Assembly (NCBI GenBank): GCA_963169245.1
Contig: CAUJEC010000087.1
Span: 1-52,305 of the forward strand
Length of the DNA stretch: 52,305 nucleotides
Reading direction: 5' to 3'
DNA from: Actinomycetota bacterium
Lineage (GTDB): Bacteria; Actinomycetota; Acidimicrobiia; Acidimicrobiales; Microtrichaceae
Part shown: positions 1 to 8,786 of the stretch, piece by piece
Position numbering within the stretch: the stretch's first letter is position 1
Layout of the letters: each line of letters opens with the position of its first letter
Made by a program: the position numbers and the translations under genes
Notes under the pieces: generated by a model
What the model was told of the DNA's origin: nothing
What the model saw: only the letters and a program-made list of their open reading frames with translations
Database searches by the model: none

Positions 1-1366
1 AAGGTCGGTCAAAGCCCTCTGATTCGTAGGATCCCGGAAGTCCGGCGAAGACCACAGCCACATCGGCATCGGTTGCAGCGCGGGCAGCGGACTCGATCAG
101 ATCAAGCGTTGTCTCGCCTGTGGCAGCGTCGTAACCGGGGGAGTAGGTCACGGTCGCATCGGCGCCCACCCGCTCGCGCAGAGCAGTCAGCGCGTTGTCG
201 AGACGCTTAGGGGTGACCTGTGAGCTGCCAGCCCCCTGATATCTGGGCGTCTCGGCGAACTCGCCGATGACAGCGATGCGACCCTTGGCTGACAGCGGCA
301 GGACGCCAATGTTTCGCAGGAGAACTGTTCCTGCGGCGCCGGCTCGACGGGTCAGCGCATGGTGGGAGACATCGGAGTTCGAATCGACACGAGCGTGCTG
401 CTGCCCCCGTTGGATCAGGTGGACGACTCGCTCCGCGCATCGGTCGAGCTCATCTGCACTCAGAGCGCCATCGTCGAGAGCGTCGAGGATCTCCTGGGTG
501 AAAGCCCCGTTGCTTCCTGGCATCTCCAGATCCAGCCCCGCCTTGATGCCGGCGACTCGATCGTTGGCCGCACCCCAGTCGGTCATCACCAGACCTTCGA
601 AACCCCACTCGTCTCGCAGGATCGCTGTCAGCAGTTCGTGATGTTCCGAGGCGTAGGTGCCGTTGACCTTGTTGTAAGCGCACATGACGGTCCACGGCTG
701 AGACTCGCGTACCGCGATCTCGAAACCACGCAGGTACATCTCTCGAAGAGTTCGCTCATCGATGATTGCGTCTACAACCAGGCGGTGGGATTCGTGATTG
801 TTGGCGGCATAGTGCTTGATCGACGTTCCAACACCCTGACTCTGGATGCCGCGGACCATCGCCGCGGCGAGCTTTCCGCTCAGGTGGGGGTCCTCGGAGA
901 AGTACTCGAAACAGCGTCCACCTGCTGGGTGTCGCTTGAGGTTGAGTCCAGGTCCGAGCACAACCGACACACCCTGATCGAGTGCCTCGACGCCCAACGC
1001 GGAGCCGACCTCCTCGATGAGGTCGATGTCCCAGGTCGATCCGAGAGCGGCGGCCGTCGGGAAGCAGGTCGCAGAGCGCGCAGCGTTCATTCCCAGGTGA
1101 TCGGCCGTCGTCTCCTGTCGCCGCAGGCCGTGAGGGCCATCAGTGACCATGATCTCTGTCAGGCCGAAGTCGGGCAACGGTTGCAGGTGCCAGAACGACT
1201 TACCGGAGACGAGTCTGATCTTGGTGTCTGTGTCCAATGAGCCAACGATCTCCGCGGGCCTCACCTGCTCCGTGACGGCCGACTCGGCATGGTCGGATTC
1301 GGACTTGTCGGGCCCCGCGTCTACGGAGCGTAGATTGTTGTCATTGGAATCAGGTGATGCTGCCAC
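1..1366 (-). CDS. Glycoside hydrolase family 3 beta-glucosidase (partial, runs off left edge)
   Basis: This frame is open on the minus strand from a GTG at 1366 to the window edge (about 455 codons, C-terminus missing); a TAG lies four codons upstream, so GTG is the first possible start. The translation shows GH3 landmarks: MVTDGPHGLR near residue 70, GPGLNLKRHPAGGR, the KHYAANNHE motif and VMTDWGA, whose Asp (about residue 262) is the expected catalytic nucleophile, followed by the start of the C-terminal alpha/beta sandwich domain (AGTVLLRNIGVLPL). GH3 enzymes release glucose or other sugars from beta-linked glycosides. No signal peptide is visible, so it is probably cytoplasmic. It is divergent from the gene at 1456. 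Confidence 0.9.
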   Translation of the reverse strand, partial: MAASPDSNDNNLRSVDAGPDKSESDHAESAVTEQVRPAEIVGSLDTDTKIRLVSGKSFWHLQPLPDFGLTEIMVTDGPHGLRRQETTADHLGMNAARSATCFPTAAALGSTWDIDLIEEVGSALGVEALDQGVSVVLGPGLNLKRHPAGGRCFEYFSEDPHLSGKLAAAMVRGIQSQGVGTSIKHYAANNHESHRLVVDAIIDERTLREMYLRGFEIAVRESQPWTVMCAYNKVNGTYASEHHELLTAILRDEWGFEGLVMTDWGAANDRVAGIKAGLDLEMPGSNGAFTQEILDALDDGALSADELDRCAERVVHLIQRGQQHARVDSNSDVSHHALTRRAGAAGTVLLRNIGVLPLSAKGRIAVIGEFAETPRYQGAGSSQVTPKRLDNALTALRERVGADATVTYSPGYDAATGETTLDLIESAARAATDADVAVVFAGLPGSYESEGFDRP

Positions 1367-1455
1367 GCGGTCAGCCTAATCGGCGGGGCAAAGTGTCGAA
1401 GCTCCGATCGGGGTGACGGAGTCCACCGAAGAGTTCTACCAAGTAGGGTTCTGTC

Positions 1456-2178
1456 GTGGCAGACGTGGCTCAGATGCGTGACCTTCTTCCGGTTCAGGAA
1501 CTCGATACGCGGGCAACACAGTTGCGGTATCGACGTGAGCACCTGGACCTGCGAGTCGAGTTGAAGTCCGCTCAGGGTGAGCTTGCAGATCAGGTCAAGG
1601 TTCTCGAAGGGATCAGCGCCGAACTGAAGGAGCTTCACAAGGCCCAGAAAGAGGCCGAGGACCACGCGTCGCTGATCTCAGATCGTGCTGATGCCATCGA
1701 CAGGTCTCTCTATGACGGGTCGGTCAAGGACCCCAAGGAGCTCGGCTCGCTACAGCAGGAACTTGCTCAGCTTCGCTCCAATCAGGACAACTTCGAGACC
1801 CGAGCCCTCGAGATCATGGAGGAGGCTGACCCCGTTTTGGAACGCCTTGACTCGGCAAGGGAATCGGCGTCAGGCATCGAAGGAAGAATTGGCGATCTGG
1901 AGGCTCGGATCACGGTTGCAGAGGCCGAGATCGACGCAGAGCTCGCCGCAGTCGCCGGTGAACGGTCGTCAGCGGCGGATGCCGTCGATGCTCAGATGTT
2001 GGAGCTTTATGAGGCGCTGCGGGTCCAATTGGGCGGAATTGCGGTAGCGGAACTGACAGGTCGTCGCTGTGGCGGCTGCCATCTGGAGCTTCCCTCGGCC
2101 CAGGCCGAGCAGGTCCGTCACGCGACGGAGCCCCGCTCAGCGGTGTGTCCGGACTGTGGTTGCCTGCTCGTAGCCTGA
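1456..2178 (+). CDS. Zinc-ribbon coiled-coil protein (DUF164/CdsZ-like)
   Basis: The protein has 240 residues from a GTG start with AGGG upstream. Residues 20-180 are heptad-rich (long Glu/Leu/Ala/Arg coiled coil), and the C-terminus carries a C4 zinc ribbon with CGGCHLEL and CPDCGC. This coiled-coil plus C4 ribbon architecture is that of the DUF164 family, which is widespread in bacteria. The exact molecular role is unclear; a nucleic-acid or protein scaffold is inferred. It leads a plus-strand series with the membrane protein at 2189 (10-base gap) and the phosphatase at 2668, so co-transcription is likely. Confidence 0.8.
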   Translation: MADVAQMRDLLPVQELDTRATQLRYRREHLDLRVELKSAQGELADQVKVLEGISAELKELHKAQKEAEDHASLISDRADAIDRSLYDGSVKDPKELGSLQQELAQLRSNQDNFETRALEIMEEADPVLERLDSARESASGIEGRIGDLEARITVAEAEIDAELAAVAGERSSAADAVDAQMLELYEALRVQLGGIAVAELTGRRCGGCHLELPSAQAEQVRHATEPRSAVCPDCGCLLVA

Positions 2179-2188
2179 ACGGTTCGCG

Positions 2189-2671
2189 ATGATCATCTGG
2201 TTTGCTGCAATGTCGATCATCCTCACCTGGATGGTGTTCCAGTCACCGGCTCTCGACTACCGACTTGTGGCTCTCGGAGCGGTGCTTCCCGTGATCGAGG
2301 TGCCCTTCGGAGGGGGACCGCTGCATTCGCTCGGAGCAGCGACATTTGTCCTCGCGGTGGTCATGATCGCCACACAGAAGCGGCGCCTGTTGCGAAGACA
2401 ACTACTTGGCCTGCCGATCGGGCTCTACGTTCACCTGATTCTCGATGGAGCCTTCATGGATGCCAGAACGTTCTGGTGGCCGTTCATGGGTCTGTCGTTC
2501 ACGCCCGGACCCGCTCCCGAGCTCTCGCGAGGGTTCTGGAGTCTCGTGATGGAGGTGATCGGCATCGGTGCGGCGATATGGGCATATGGGCGCTTCGGAC
2601 TCGATGATCCGCTGCGACGGCAGAAGTTCCTGTCGACGGGGCAACTGGACCGGTCGGTGATGGGATCATGA
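2189..2671 (+). CDS. Multi-pass membrane protein, possibly metal-dependent-hydrolase-like
   Basis: This 160-residue protein has several hydrophobic segments (about residues 2-20, 28-40, 48-62, 72-86 and 115-132). The HLILDGAF segment near residue 85 followed by WWPF resembles the His/Asp pattern of YdjM-like inner-membrane proteins (PF04307 type), but the match is weak and catalysis is not shown. Its stop overlaps the start of the next gene by four bases (ATGA type), indicating translational coupling with the histidine phosphatase. Function is otherwise unknown. Confidence 0.65.
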   Translation: MIIWFAAMSIILTWMVFQSPALDYRLVALGAVLPVIEVPFGGGPLHSLGAATFVLAVVMIATQKRRLLRRQLLGLPIGLYVHLILDGAFMDARTFWWPFMGLSFTPGPAPELSRGFWSLVMEVIGIGAAIWAYGRFGLDDPLRRQKFLSTGQLDRSVMGS

Positions 2672-3279
2672 CTGCCGATTCGGCCAGTCCCCCACGGATA
2701 GTCCTGTTGCGCCACGGGCGCACCCAAGCCAATGCCTCAGGCCAGTTGCTGGGACGACTCGATCCACCTCTGGACGATTTTGGGCTCGAGCAGGCTGGCC
2801 GCATAGCTGAGTCGGTGCGAGCAGGTGTCTACGGTGAGGTTCGCGCCGTTGTGTCGAGTCCGCTGCTTCGTGCGCGCCAGACCGCTGAGTTCGTCGGATT
2901 GCCGGTGGAGATCGACGAGCGCTTCATAGAGATGGACTATGGGGACTTCGATGGTCTGCCGATTGATCAGGTGTCGCCCGAGACGTGGCGGGCGTGGAGA
3001 TCTGATCTTCATTTCGCCCCACCGGGTGGTGAGTCGCTGAGCGACGTGGGTGAGCGGGTTCGTGGGGCATGTGTCGACCTGGCTGAGCGGGCCAGGGGGG
3101 AGGGCGTCATTCTGGTCGTATCCCATGTCTCGCCGATCAAGGCGGCAGTGGCTTGGGCGCTTGGCGTCGACGATTCTCATTCGTGGAGAACCCACCTTGA
3201 TACGGGCGCCGTGTCGCTGGTGGATGTGGAGCGTGATCGACCGGTACTCCGCGGGTTCAATATCGTTCCAAGTTTCTGA
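2668..3279 (+). CDS. Histidine phosphatase family protein (phosphoglycerate mutase-like)
   Basis: The 203-residue protein opens with VLLRHGRTQAN: the RHG motif holds the phospho-accepting His at about residue 15. SSPLLRARQTAE follows near residue 64, and VVSHVSPIKAAV near residue 150 supplies the second catalytic His, so the fold is complete. Members dephosphorylate small phospho-metabolites or interconvert phosphoglycerates; the substrate here cannot be read from sequence. It overlaps the upstream membrane-protein gene by four bases and is followed at once by a broken hydrolase gene. Confidence 0.85.
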   Translation: MTADSASPPRIVLLRHGRTQANASGQLLGRLDPPLDDFGLEQAGRIAESVRAGVYGEVRAVVSSPLLRARQTAEFVGLPVEIDERFIEMDYGDFDGLPIDQVSPETWRAWRSDLHFAPPGGESLSDVGERVRGACVDLAERARGEGVILVVSHVSPIKAAVAWALGVDDSHSWRTHLDTGAVSLVDVERDRPVLRGFNIVPSF

Positions 3280-3331
3280 AGGGTGGTTGTGGCTCAATTA
3301 CTCGCTATAGGTCCGAGGGCCGGAGCCAAGA

Positions 3332-4089
3332 GTGACGTCATCTCTGATTCGCCGGGCAGGGCTCGTCGGTTGCGTTGGTGTCGCGGGTCTGGGGCTCGCA
3401 TGGACGCGTTCTCCGTGGCCGAGTGCTCTGGTGCTCAAGCGACTCGTGCACGGGCCGACTCCGAACGGAACGATCGGCTCAGGGCGAATGAGGCTGTCGA
3501 GCCGCTGGATGTGGATACCGTCGCGCTCGACCGGAGCTACGGCAGCGGCCGATCAAACCGACTGGACGTGTTCACCCCACGATGGCCTGGCGGCAGGCCG
3601 ACGGCCACTGTCAACCCAACCAGAGAAGCTCTTCCGACCTTTGTGTGGGTCCATGGCGGTGGCTTCATTGGCGGCACAAAGGACGATGCCCGCTCGTGGC
3701 TCAAACTGGTTGCCGCGGAGGGTTTCACCACGGTTGGCATGGAGTGCACACTCGCCCCAGCGGGCCGATATCCGACCCAGGTCGAAGAGGTCGCTTCGGC
3801 TGTTCGCCATGTTGTGGAAAATGCCGAGGAGCTTGGTGTCGATCCGACCAGAATCGTGCTCGGCGGGGATTCAGCAGGCGCTCACATATCGGGGCAACAT
3901 GTTCCCACCGACCTGCCGCCCGTCTATGTGACTGCCTGAAACGACGATCCCCTAAGGGGTCACACAACGCGTTTCGCTCGGGCGCTCGACTCGGCGGGGG
4001 TGGATGTGACCCACGATGTCGTCGCACGGAATGAGCCTGTGAAAGGGCCCCACGACTATCAGATGGACATGCGCCATGATCGCTCGTAG
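3332..4089 (+). pseudogene. Decayed alpha/beta hydrolase (HSL/carboxylesterase type)
   Basis: The family signatures are present: an oxyanion-hole segment WVHGGGFIGG (about 3648-3677) and the nucleophile elbow GGDSAGAH (about 3862-3885). Three lesions are visible. A likely original N-terminus with a hydrophobic leader starting at GTG 3332 lies in a different frame from the rest, implying a frameshift near 3470. The stretch usually found between GDSAGAHISGQ and the C-terminal part is missing. A TGA at 3937-3939 falls where related proteins read Gly in an AGNDDPL-like motif, after which the same frame stays homologous-looking (NDDPLRGH, HDYQMDM) up to TAG at 4087. The intact gene would be a lipase/esterase; this copy should be inactive. 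Confidence 0.75.
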
Positions 4090-4246
4090 GACTCACTCGC
4101 AGTTGTCATCGAATTGATGCGCCGAACAACCATCCCAAACAGTGACCTGACTCAAGAGCGAATCGGACAAGAGACCTGAGCGGCCAGTGCCGGAGCGGTC
4201 AGGGCTGGAAGGGTCGAGAGGCTGAGCGTCCTAGAGACTGAGCGGT

Positions 4247-4891
4247 CTAGAGGTCTGAGAGAGCCTTCTCTGCGATGGATCTTGCCACGTCCTGTTGCTG
4301 TGCCTCGTTGAAGGTTCCGCTTGTCTGAATCTTCAGGAAATTGTCCGCGCTGCAGACTCTGAGTTCACCCACCTTCTCCTCTGTGCCGGCATCTATCCAC
4401 AGCCAGTTTGCTGACTCGCCAACGCCGGTGACCGGTGTTGCCCGATCGAGTGGCGGGGGACAGGTCGACTGTCCCTTCGGAAAGTCCGCCGACGTGCTGA
4501 CATTTAGCGTGACCTCCATGGCTACATCCGGCGTCTTTCCGGTCCAGACACAACTCCGGGCGCTGTATTGAACGCCGTTCTCGTCCACGTCTCCGGTCAT
4601 GACATCTCCGTCGAGTGGGTTGCCCGCTATCTGAGTGATCTCATCATCGGTTAATAGATCACAAGGGAAGTCTTCCTCGAGATCCTTGGGCTCATCGTCG
4701 TCGGCGGGTTGACTGGTCTGTGTTGAGGGCGCCGTATCCGACGAGTCCGTCATGGCGGATTCGACGGCCCCTGTCGTGGTCGTTGAACTGGTGCCCTCGT
4801 CGCTGGAGCAGGACGCGAGCACAATCGAGAGCATTAGAGCCGAGAGCGCAAGGGTGATGATCTGACAGGTTTTCAGTTCTGGGACTCTCAT
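4247..4891 (-). CDS. DUF3558-like secreted lipoprotein
   Basis: A longer upstream frame exists, but the real start is the ATG at 4891, preceded by CAGGAGGCC at good spacing, giving 214 residues. An N-terminal signal peptide ends in a lipobox (LASC, Cys about residue 23), followed by a Ser/Thr/Asp-rich linker and a folded domain with FPCDLLTDDEI, a pattern of DUF3558 lipoproteins of actinobacteria. These are membrane-anchored extracytoplasmic proteins of largely unknown role. Two cysteine pairs in the mature domain (DLL region, SARSCVW, STCPPP, RVCSAD) suggest disulfides. It lies downstream of the adhesin gene on the same strand but behind a terminator hairpin. Confidence 0.75.
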   Translation of the reverse strand: MRVPELKTCQIITLALSALMLSIVLASCSSDEGTSSTTTTGAVESAMTDSSDTAPSTQTSQPADDDEPKDLEEDFPCDLLTDDEITQIAGNPLDGDVMTGDVDENGVQYSARSCVWTGKTPDVAMEVTLNVSTSADFPKGQSTCPPPLDRATPVTGVGESANWLWIDAGTEEKVGELRVCSADNFLKIQTSGTFNEAQQQDVARSIAEKALSDL

Positions 4892-5001
4892 CGTGGCCTC
4901 CTGGGTAGGTGGATCGGAAGTGAGCTGATCTGAGGTGGGTTGGCCTGAGCGACTCCCTGAACCGCGTGATCCCTTGAGCTGAGTGACTCTGAAACGGAAA
5001 G

Positions 5002-5036
5002 GCTGGGTGGGGAGAACAGATTTCGTCCCACCCAGC
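5002..5036 (-). terminator. Intrinsic terminator hairpin downstream of the adhesin gene
   Basis: Perfect 10-bp arms GCTGGGTGGG (5002-5011) and CCCACCCAGC (5027-5036) enclose a 15-base loop. It sits 15 bases beyond the minus-strand stop at 5052, and on that strand is followed by a T-rich run (TTTCCGTTTC). Confidence 0.7.
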
Positions 5037-5051
5037 GCCCTTCCGGCGGGC

Positions 5052-7400
5052 CTAACGGTCGGTGATGTCGAGCACCATGTTGAAGACGTTGAAGTTCCAC
5101 CATTTGCCCGCGAGACCAGAGCCAGTGACCCTCGCCTGATTACCCGAGCCGGATACTCCACTGATCACGCTGTAGGCCGATGCGTTGATTCCGGCATTGG
5201 AGTCCTTGATCTTCGTCTTACCCAGGTAGATGGGCAGGATCCAGAGTCGCTCGACATCGACGGTGATCTTGGCCTGCCCGCTGCCTCCCTTGAGAGACGG
5301 GACCATGACCGAGCCCTTCACCGACGAGATGCCGAAGTCGTCACGGGTCACCTTCAGGTCACCGGAGTCGATACAGCCGGTGTACCCACCGGAGAGTCCA
5401 CCCGAGAGGACGATTGCAATCTCGTCCTTGACACAACCAGCCGGTGGTGATGTTTGGGTGACTGTGATGGTGACGGTTGCTGTGTCGGTTGCGCCTTTGC
5501 CGTCCGAGACGGTGTAGGTGAAGGTGTCGGTGCCTTCGAAGCCTGCGTTGGGTGTGTAGGTGCAGGCGCTCGATGTGCAGTTGACTGTCCCGTTTGCTGG
5601 TTGTGTGGAACCGGTGACGGTGAGGGTGTCGCCGTCGGCGTCGGTGTCATTGGCCAGGACCGAAACATTCGCGGCGGCACCGTCGGTGCTTGTCCCGGTG
5701 TCATCGACCGCGACCGGCGGGTTGTTTGCCGGTGGGGTAGTCGACTCAGTGACGGTGACATTGACGATGGCTGTGTCTGTCGCACCGTTTCCATCGCTGA
5801 TGGTGTAGGAGAACGAGTCACTTCCGACGAAGCCGGCATTGGGTGTGTAGGTACAGACACCGGCCCCAGTGCAGGCAACCGAGCCGTTGTCGCCCTGGGC
5901 CTGTCCGATCACGGTCAGCGAATCACCATCGATATCGGAGTCGTTGGCCAGAACATTCGTTGAGCCCGGCACTCCCTCCTCGGTGGTGATCGAGTCATTC
6001 TGAGCAGTAGGGGCGTCGTTGACAGGGCCGACGGTGATGGTCACCGTTCCGTTGTCATTGGCTCCGAGACCGTCCTCGATCAGGTAGGTGAACGAGTCGA
6101 CTCCATTGAAGTTGAGATTCGGCGTGTACGAGCAAAGGCCAGCTGTAGTGCACTGCGCCGTTCCATTGGCTGGCTGAGTGGCCACCAGGACCGTGGGGGT
6201 GGCAGTAGCTGCAAGAAGGTCGTTGGTCGTTACGTTTCCGAGTGCCGGTTTCTCTTCGGTGGTGGTCCAATTGTCGTCCACTGCGATCTCGACAACAGCT
6301 CCCTTGCCACAATCGGCTGCGGCAGCAGCGCTCACACGCAGGTTGTCGATCAGAGCACCTGAGTCCAAGATGTTGTCGCTGGCGTCGAAGATCGAGAGAT
6401 AGAGGGAGTGTGCACCCGGTGTGATCGGGGTCTGAGCCCTGAGCCGAGGAGTGGATCCGTCGTACTGCATGCCGGTCTCGGTGATCACGCGTTCCGGTGC
6501 GAAGAACGTGCTGTTGATGCTGACCAGATCACCTCCGCTGTCGAAGGCGAAGTTGTCAGGTGCGGTTATTGTCTGGCCTTCTACGCTCCAGGTGTGACTA
6601 TCGAGTTCGGCCAGGAACCCGTCATTGAACGACGTATTCACGAACTCGGGGTACTCCTCGCTGCCGAAGACGAAGTCGAACGCCAGGCAGGACATTCCTG
6701 CAGGTACGGTCAGGTTGAGCTTCAGTACCTGTACATCATTGGCTCCTCTGTAGGTATTTGCTTGTTCAACCGCTCCGGTCTCTCCAGTCTCGTCATTCGG
6801 AGGCATGGCTGCTTCCACAGTCCCGCTGGTGATCAACAGGGAGGACGCACCGGTGGATGGCAGCAGTGGGCTGAAGTTGTTGACCAAGCCATTGCTGGTC
6901 TCGCCAGTGCACGCGAGCCACTCGTATCCAGTGACCAGACCGGTGTCGTTGAGCCCATTGGTCGGGTCGATGCAAGTCGGTGGGTCGACAGGCAGAGTGC
7001 CTACAGTGGTGACGTATACGAACGATTGGGTCGTGGAGGTCCCGTCCGAGATCGTCACCTGGAACGTGTCTCCCCCTGGAATGAAGTCGGGTGAGATGGG
7101 AAGTGGTTTGAACATGCATTTGCCATCGACGGTCTCGCAACTGAGAGTCCCCCCGTTCATCCCGGTAGTCACCGAGATGACCGAGAGCGTGTCGCCCTCT
7201 GGGTCGGAGTCATTTCCCAGCACGTCGATCGAAAGGGTTGGGGGGTCATCGAGGTTGGTGACCAGACCCAGGTCGTAGTCCGCGTAGTCATCGATTGCCA
7301 CCGGTGGCTCTCCGCTGGCGGACACCACGGCGGGTAGCCCGAGAATCGCGACTAGGCCTGCTGCAAGAAGCGCCAGCAGGCGCCTGGTTCTGGAATTCAT
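5052..7400 (-). CDS. Secreted choice-of-anchor-L protein with tandem cadherin/Ig-like domains
   Basis: The start is taken as ATG 7400 (782 residues) because GAGGAG lies seven bases upstream; an earlier in-frame ATG has no such site. A signal peptide (about 1-30) precedes a first Ig-like repeat (PVAIDDYADYDL, NDSDPEGDTLSV). Residues about 170-370 match a choice-of-anchor-L domain (FDFVFGSEEYPEF, FNDGF, ALIDNLRV). Three Big_9-like repeats follow, each with NDxDxDGDxLTV, a putative Ca-binding turn. The last 120 residues form an unassigned domain with KWWNFNVFNMVLDI at the end. No sortase signal or C-terminal helix is seen, so it is probably secreted or held non-covalently. It is divergent from the SARP-like regulator at 7560. 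Confidence 0.85.
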   Translation of the reverse strand: MNSRTRRLLALLAAGLVAILGLPAVVSASGEPPVAIDDYADYDLGLVTNLDDPPTLSIDVLGNDSDPEGDTLSVISVTTGMNGGTLSCETVDGKCMFKPLPISPDFIPGGDTFQVTISDGTSTTQSFVYVTTVGTLPVDPPTCIDPTNGLNDTGLVTGYEWLACTGETSNGLVNNFSPLLPSTGASSLLITSGTVEAAMPPNDETGETGAVEQANTYRGANDVQVLKLNLTVPAGMSCLAFDFVFGSEEYPEFVNTSFNDGFLAELDSHTWSVEGQTITAPDNFAFDSGGDLVSINSTFFAPERVITETGMQYDGSTPRLRAQTPITPGAHSLYLSIFDASDNILDSGALIDNLRVSAAAAADCGKGAVVEIAVDDNWTTTEEKPALGNVTTNDLLAATATPTVLVATQPANGTAQCTTAGLCSYTPNLNFNGVDSFTYLIEDGLGANDNGTVTITVGPVNDAPTAQNDSITTEEGVPGSTNVLANDSDIDGDSLTVIGQAQGDNGSVACTGAGVCTYTPNAGFVGSDSFSYTISDGNGATDTAIVNVTVTESTTPPANNPPVAVDDTGTSTDGAAANVSVLANDTDADGDTLTVTGSTQPANGTVNCTSSACTYTPNAGFEGTDTFTYTVSDGKGATDTATVTITVTQTSPPAGCVKDEIAIVLSGGLSGGYTGCIDSGDLKVTRDDFGISSVKGSVMVPSLKGGSGQAKITVDVERLWILPIYLGKTKIKDSNAGINASAYSVISGVSGSGNQARVTGSGLAGKWWNFNVFNMVLDITDR

Positions 7401-7451
7401 GTCAATCTCCTCTACTCCGGGTCTTTGCACTCAATAGAGTGTGGCTATGTG

Positions 7452-7484
7452 ATCATGGCCTTGTCCGCTGACAAGTCGCTGACA
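7452..7484 (-). promoter_or_regulatory. Candidate SARP-controlled promoter of the adhesin gene
   Basis: Two identical 8-mers, CGCTGACA at 7466-7473 and 7477-7484, are spaced 11 bp start to start. On the minus strand the gene-proximal copy is followed by 8 bases and then CATGAT (7452-7457), a fair -10 hexamer. SARP activators are known to bind direct repeats with 11-bp periodicity ending about 8 bp from the -10. A 6-4-6 inverted repeat (7460-7475) overlaps. Confidence 0.5.
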
Positions 7485-7559
7485 CGAGAACGAGGTAGGC
7501 GGAACAGGCTGGAGTTCCGCGGGCTGGCTGGGAAGCGGCGACGATGGGGAGGTTGAGTA

Positions 7560-8786
7560 GTGGGGTCACTTAGAGCAGAGATTTTCGGGGGACTGCGCCT
7601 CAGTAGAGAGGGCGTTGCTCTTCAGATGCGTGGGTCTAAGCGGTGTCTGATCGTCGCCACGCTCGTAGCCAACGCCAACACGCCGGTCTCGGTCGGTTCT
7701 CTGATCGAGGTCCTCGATCCGATCGGATCGGAGCGTGACCCGCAGAACGCGCTTCAGGCACAGATCGCGAGACTGCGCAAGGTCGTCGAGCCGCTCACCA
7801 GCGCATCCGGAAGCCAATGGCTGACCACAGAGCACAACAGCTATCGGCTGAGAATCGATGAGATGGACCTGTGGGAGTTCCGCCACCTGGTCAGATCAGC
7901 CAGATCGTTGGGAGCGGATCAGCCTCTTGAGGCGTTTGCGACTTATCGTCGTGCCCTGTCCCGATGGTCTGATCCCTTCGGGATGATCGGGACCAGCGCT
8001 GAGTTCACCGGGCTGATTCAGAGCTTGGAGTTGGAGCACCTGACAGTCGAGGACGAGATGCTCTCCTCGCTGCTCGACTGTGCCTTGAGAGGTGAGGCGT
8101 ATTCGGGTGGGGCGTCAACACGCGAATCGTGCGCGGCGACAGTGGACCAAGCCAGACAGATGGCGCTGAGCGAACCGCTTCGGGAGACTCGGTCTGCAAC
8201 AGTCATGCACATCCTGTTTCTGGCGGGCCGGCACGCCGAGGCTCTGAGTGTCTTCGGGCAGACGCGCCATGCCCTGCGCGAGGGGCTCGGCGTTGGTCCC
8301 GGACCTCAACTGAGTCGAATGTGGGAGCGAGTCCTCAACCATGACGTCTCCTTGTGTCACGACGTCTCAAGGAGTCCGGGTGTGACGAACGAGCCGGTGA
8401 GATCACTGGATCCCGGCCCGCTGTGTGCCGCTATCACGGCTCTGGCCAGATACCCCGGACAACTCTCCATCTTGGGCGCTGAACAGAGCGGTAAGTCTCG
8501 GCTGGTGCGACGTTGGAGCGAGACCCAGGATGTCTACGAGCGAGTCGTCTGGGTGGATCTGGCCTCCGATAGCCTCACGGGCCTCGAGGACGGAGCGGTC
8601 TCTGGCTCCACTGCGGTCGTGCTCGACGGCGCACACTGGGCCAACGGAAGAGTCACCGAGATGGTGATCGATCTGAGAGCTCACTATCCCGAACTGTTCG
8701 TCATAGTGACCGGCCGAGACCCCATAGGGCTTGAAGACGAGCAGATTGTGCGGATTCCGAGCCTGGTCTCGGGGCATCGCCGGTAG
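7560..8786 (+). CDS. SARP/AfsR-like BTAD transcriptional regulator, C-terminally truncated
   Basis: This 408-residue protein starts at GTG. Residues 1-100 form the winged-helix trans_reg_C-like DNA-binding domain (FGGLRL, NALQAQIARLRKVV, YRLRI); about 110-255 is the bacterial transcriptional activation domain (LWEFRHLVRSAR, ETRSATVMHILFLAGRHAEAL, LGVGPGPQLSRM). From about 285 a P-loop (GAEQSGKSRL) and a Walker-B-like AVVLDGAHW start an ATPase module that ends abruptly (RIPSLVSGHRR), far short of full AfsR-type proteins. The stop borders a region of gene remnants, so truncation by rearrangement is likely. The BTAD half could still work. The divergent adhesin gene is its probable target. Confidence 0.8.
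   Translation: MGSLRAEIFGGLRLSREGVALQMRGSKRCLIVATLVANANTPVSVGSLIEVLDPIGSERDPQNALQAQIARLRKVVEPLTSASGSQWLTTEHNSYRLRIDEMDLWEFRHLVRSARSLGADQPLEAFATYRRALSRWSDPFGMIGTSAEFTGLIQSLELEHLTVEDEMLSSLLDCALRGEAYSGGASTRESCAATVDQARQMALSEPLRETRSATVMHILFLAGRHAEALSVFGQTRHALREGLGVGPGPQLSRMWERVLNHDVSLCHDVSRSPGVTNEPVRSLDPGPLCAAITALARYPGQLSILGAEQSGKSRLVRRWSETQDVYERVVWVDLASDSLTGLEDGAVSGSTAVVLDGAHWANGRVTEMVIDLRAHYPELFVIVTGRDPIGLEDEQIVRIPSLVSGHRR

Noticed and set aside
359-1240. Open frame of 293 codons on the plus strand
   Set aside because: It lies antisense to the GH3 beta-glucosidase, whose translation carries clear family motifs; the plus-strand frame has no protein-like features.
4140-4246. Repetitive-looking GAGCGGTC/CTAGAG stretch
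   Set aside because: Units are too irregular to call a tandem repeat with confidence; no hairpin or gene was evident.
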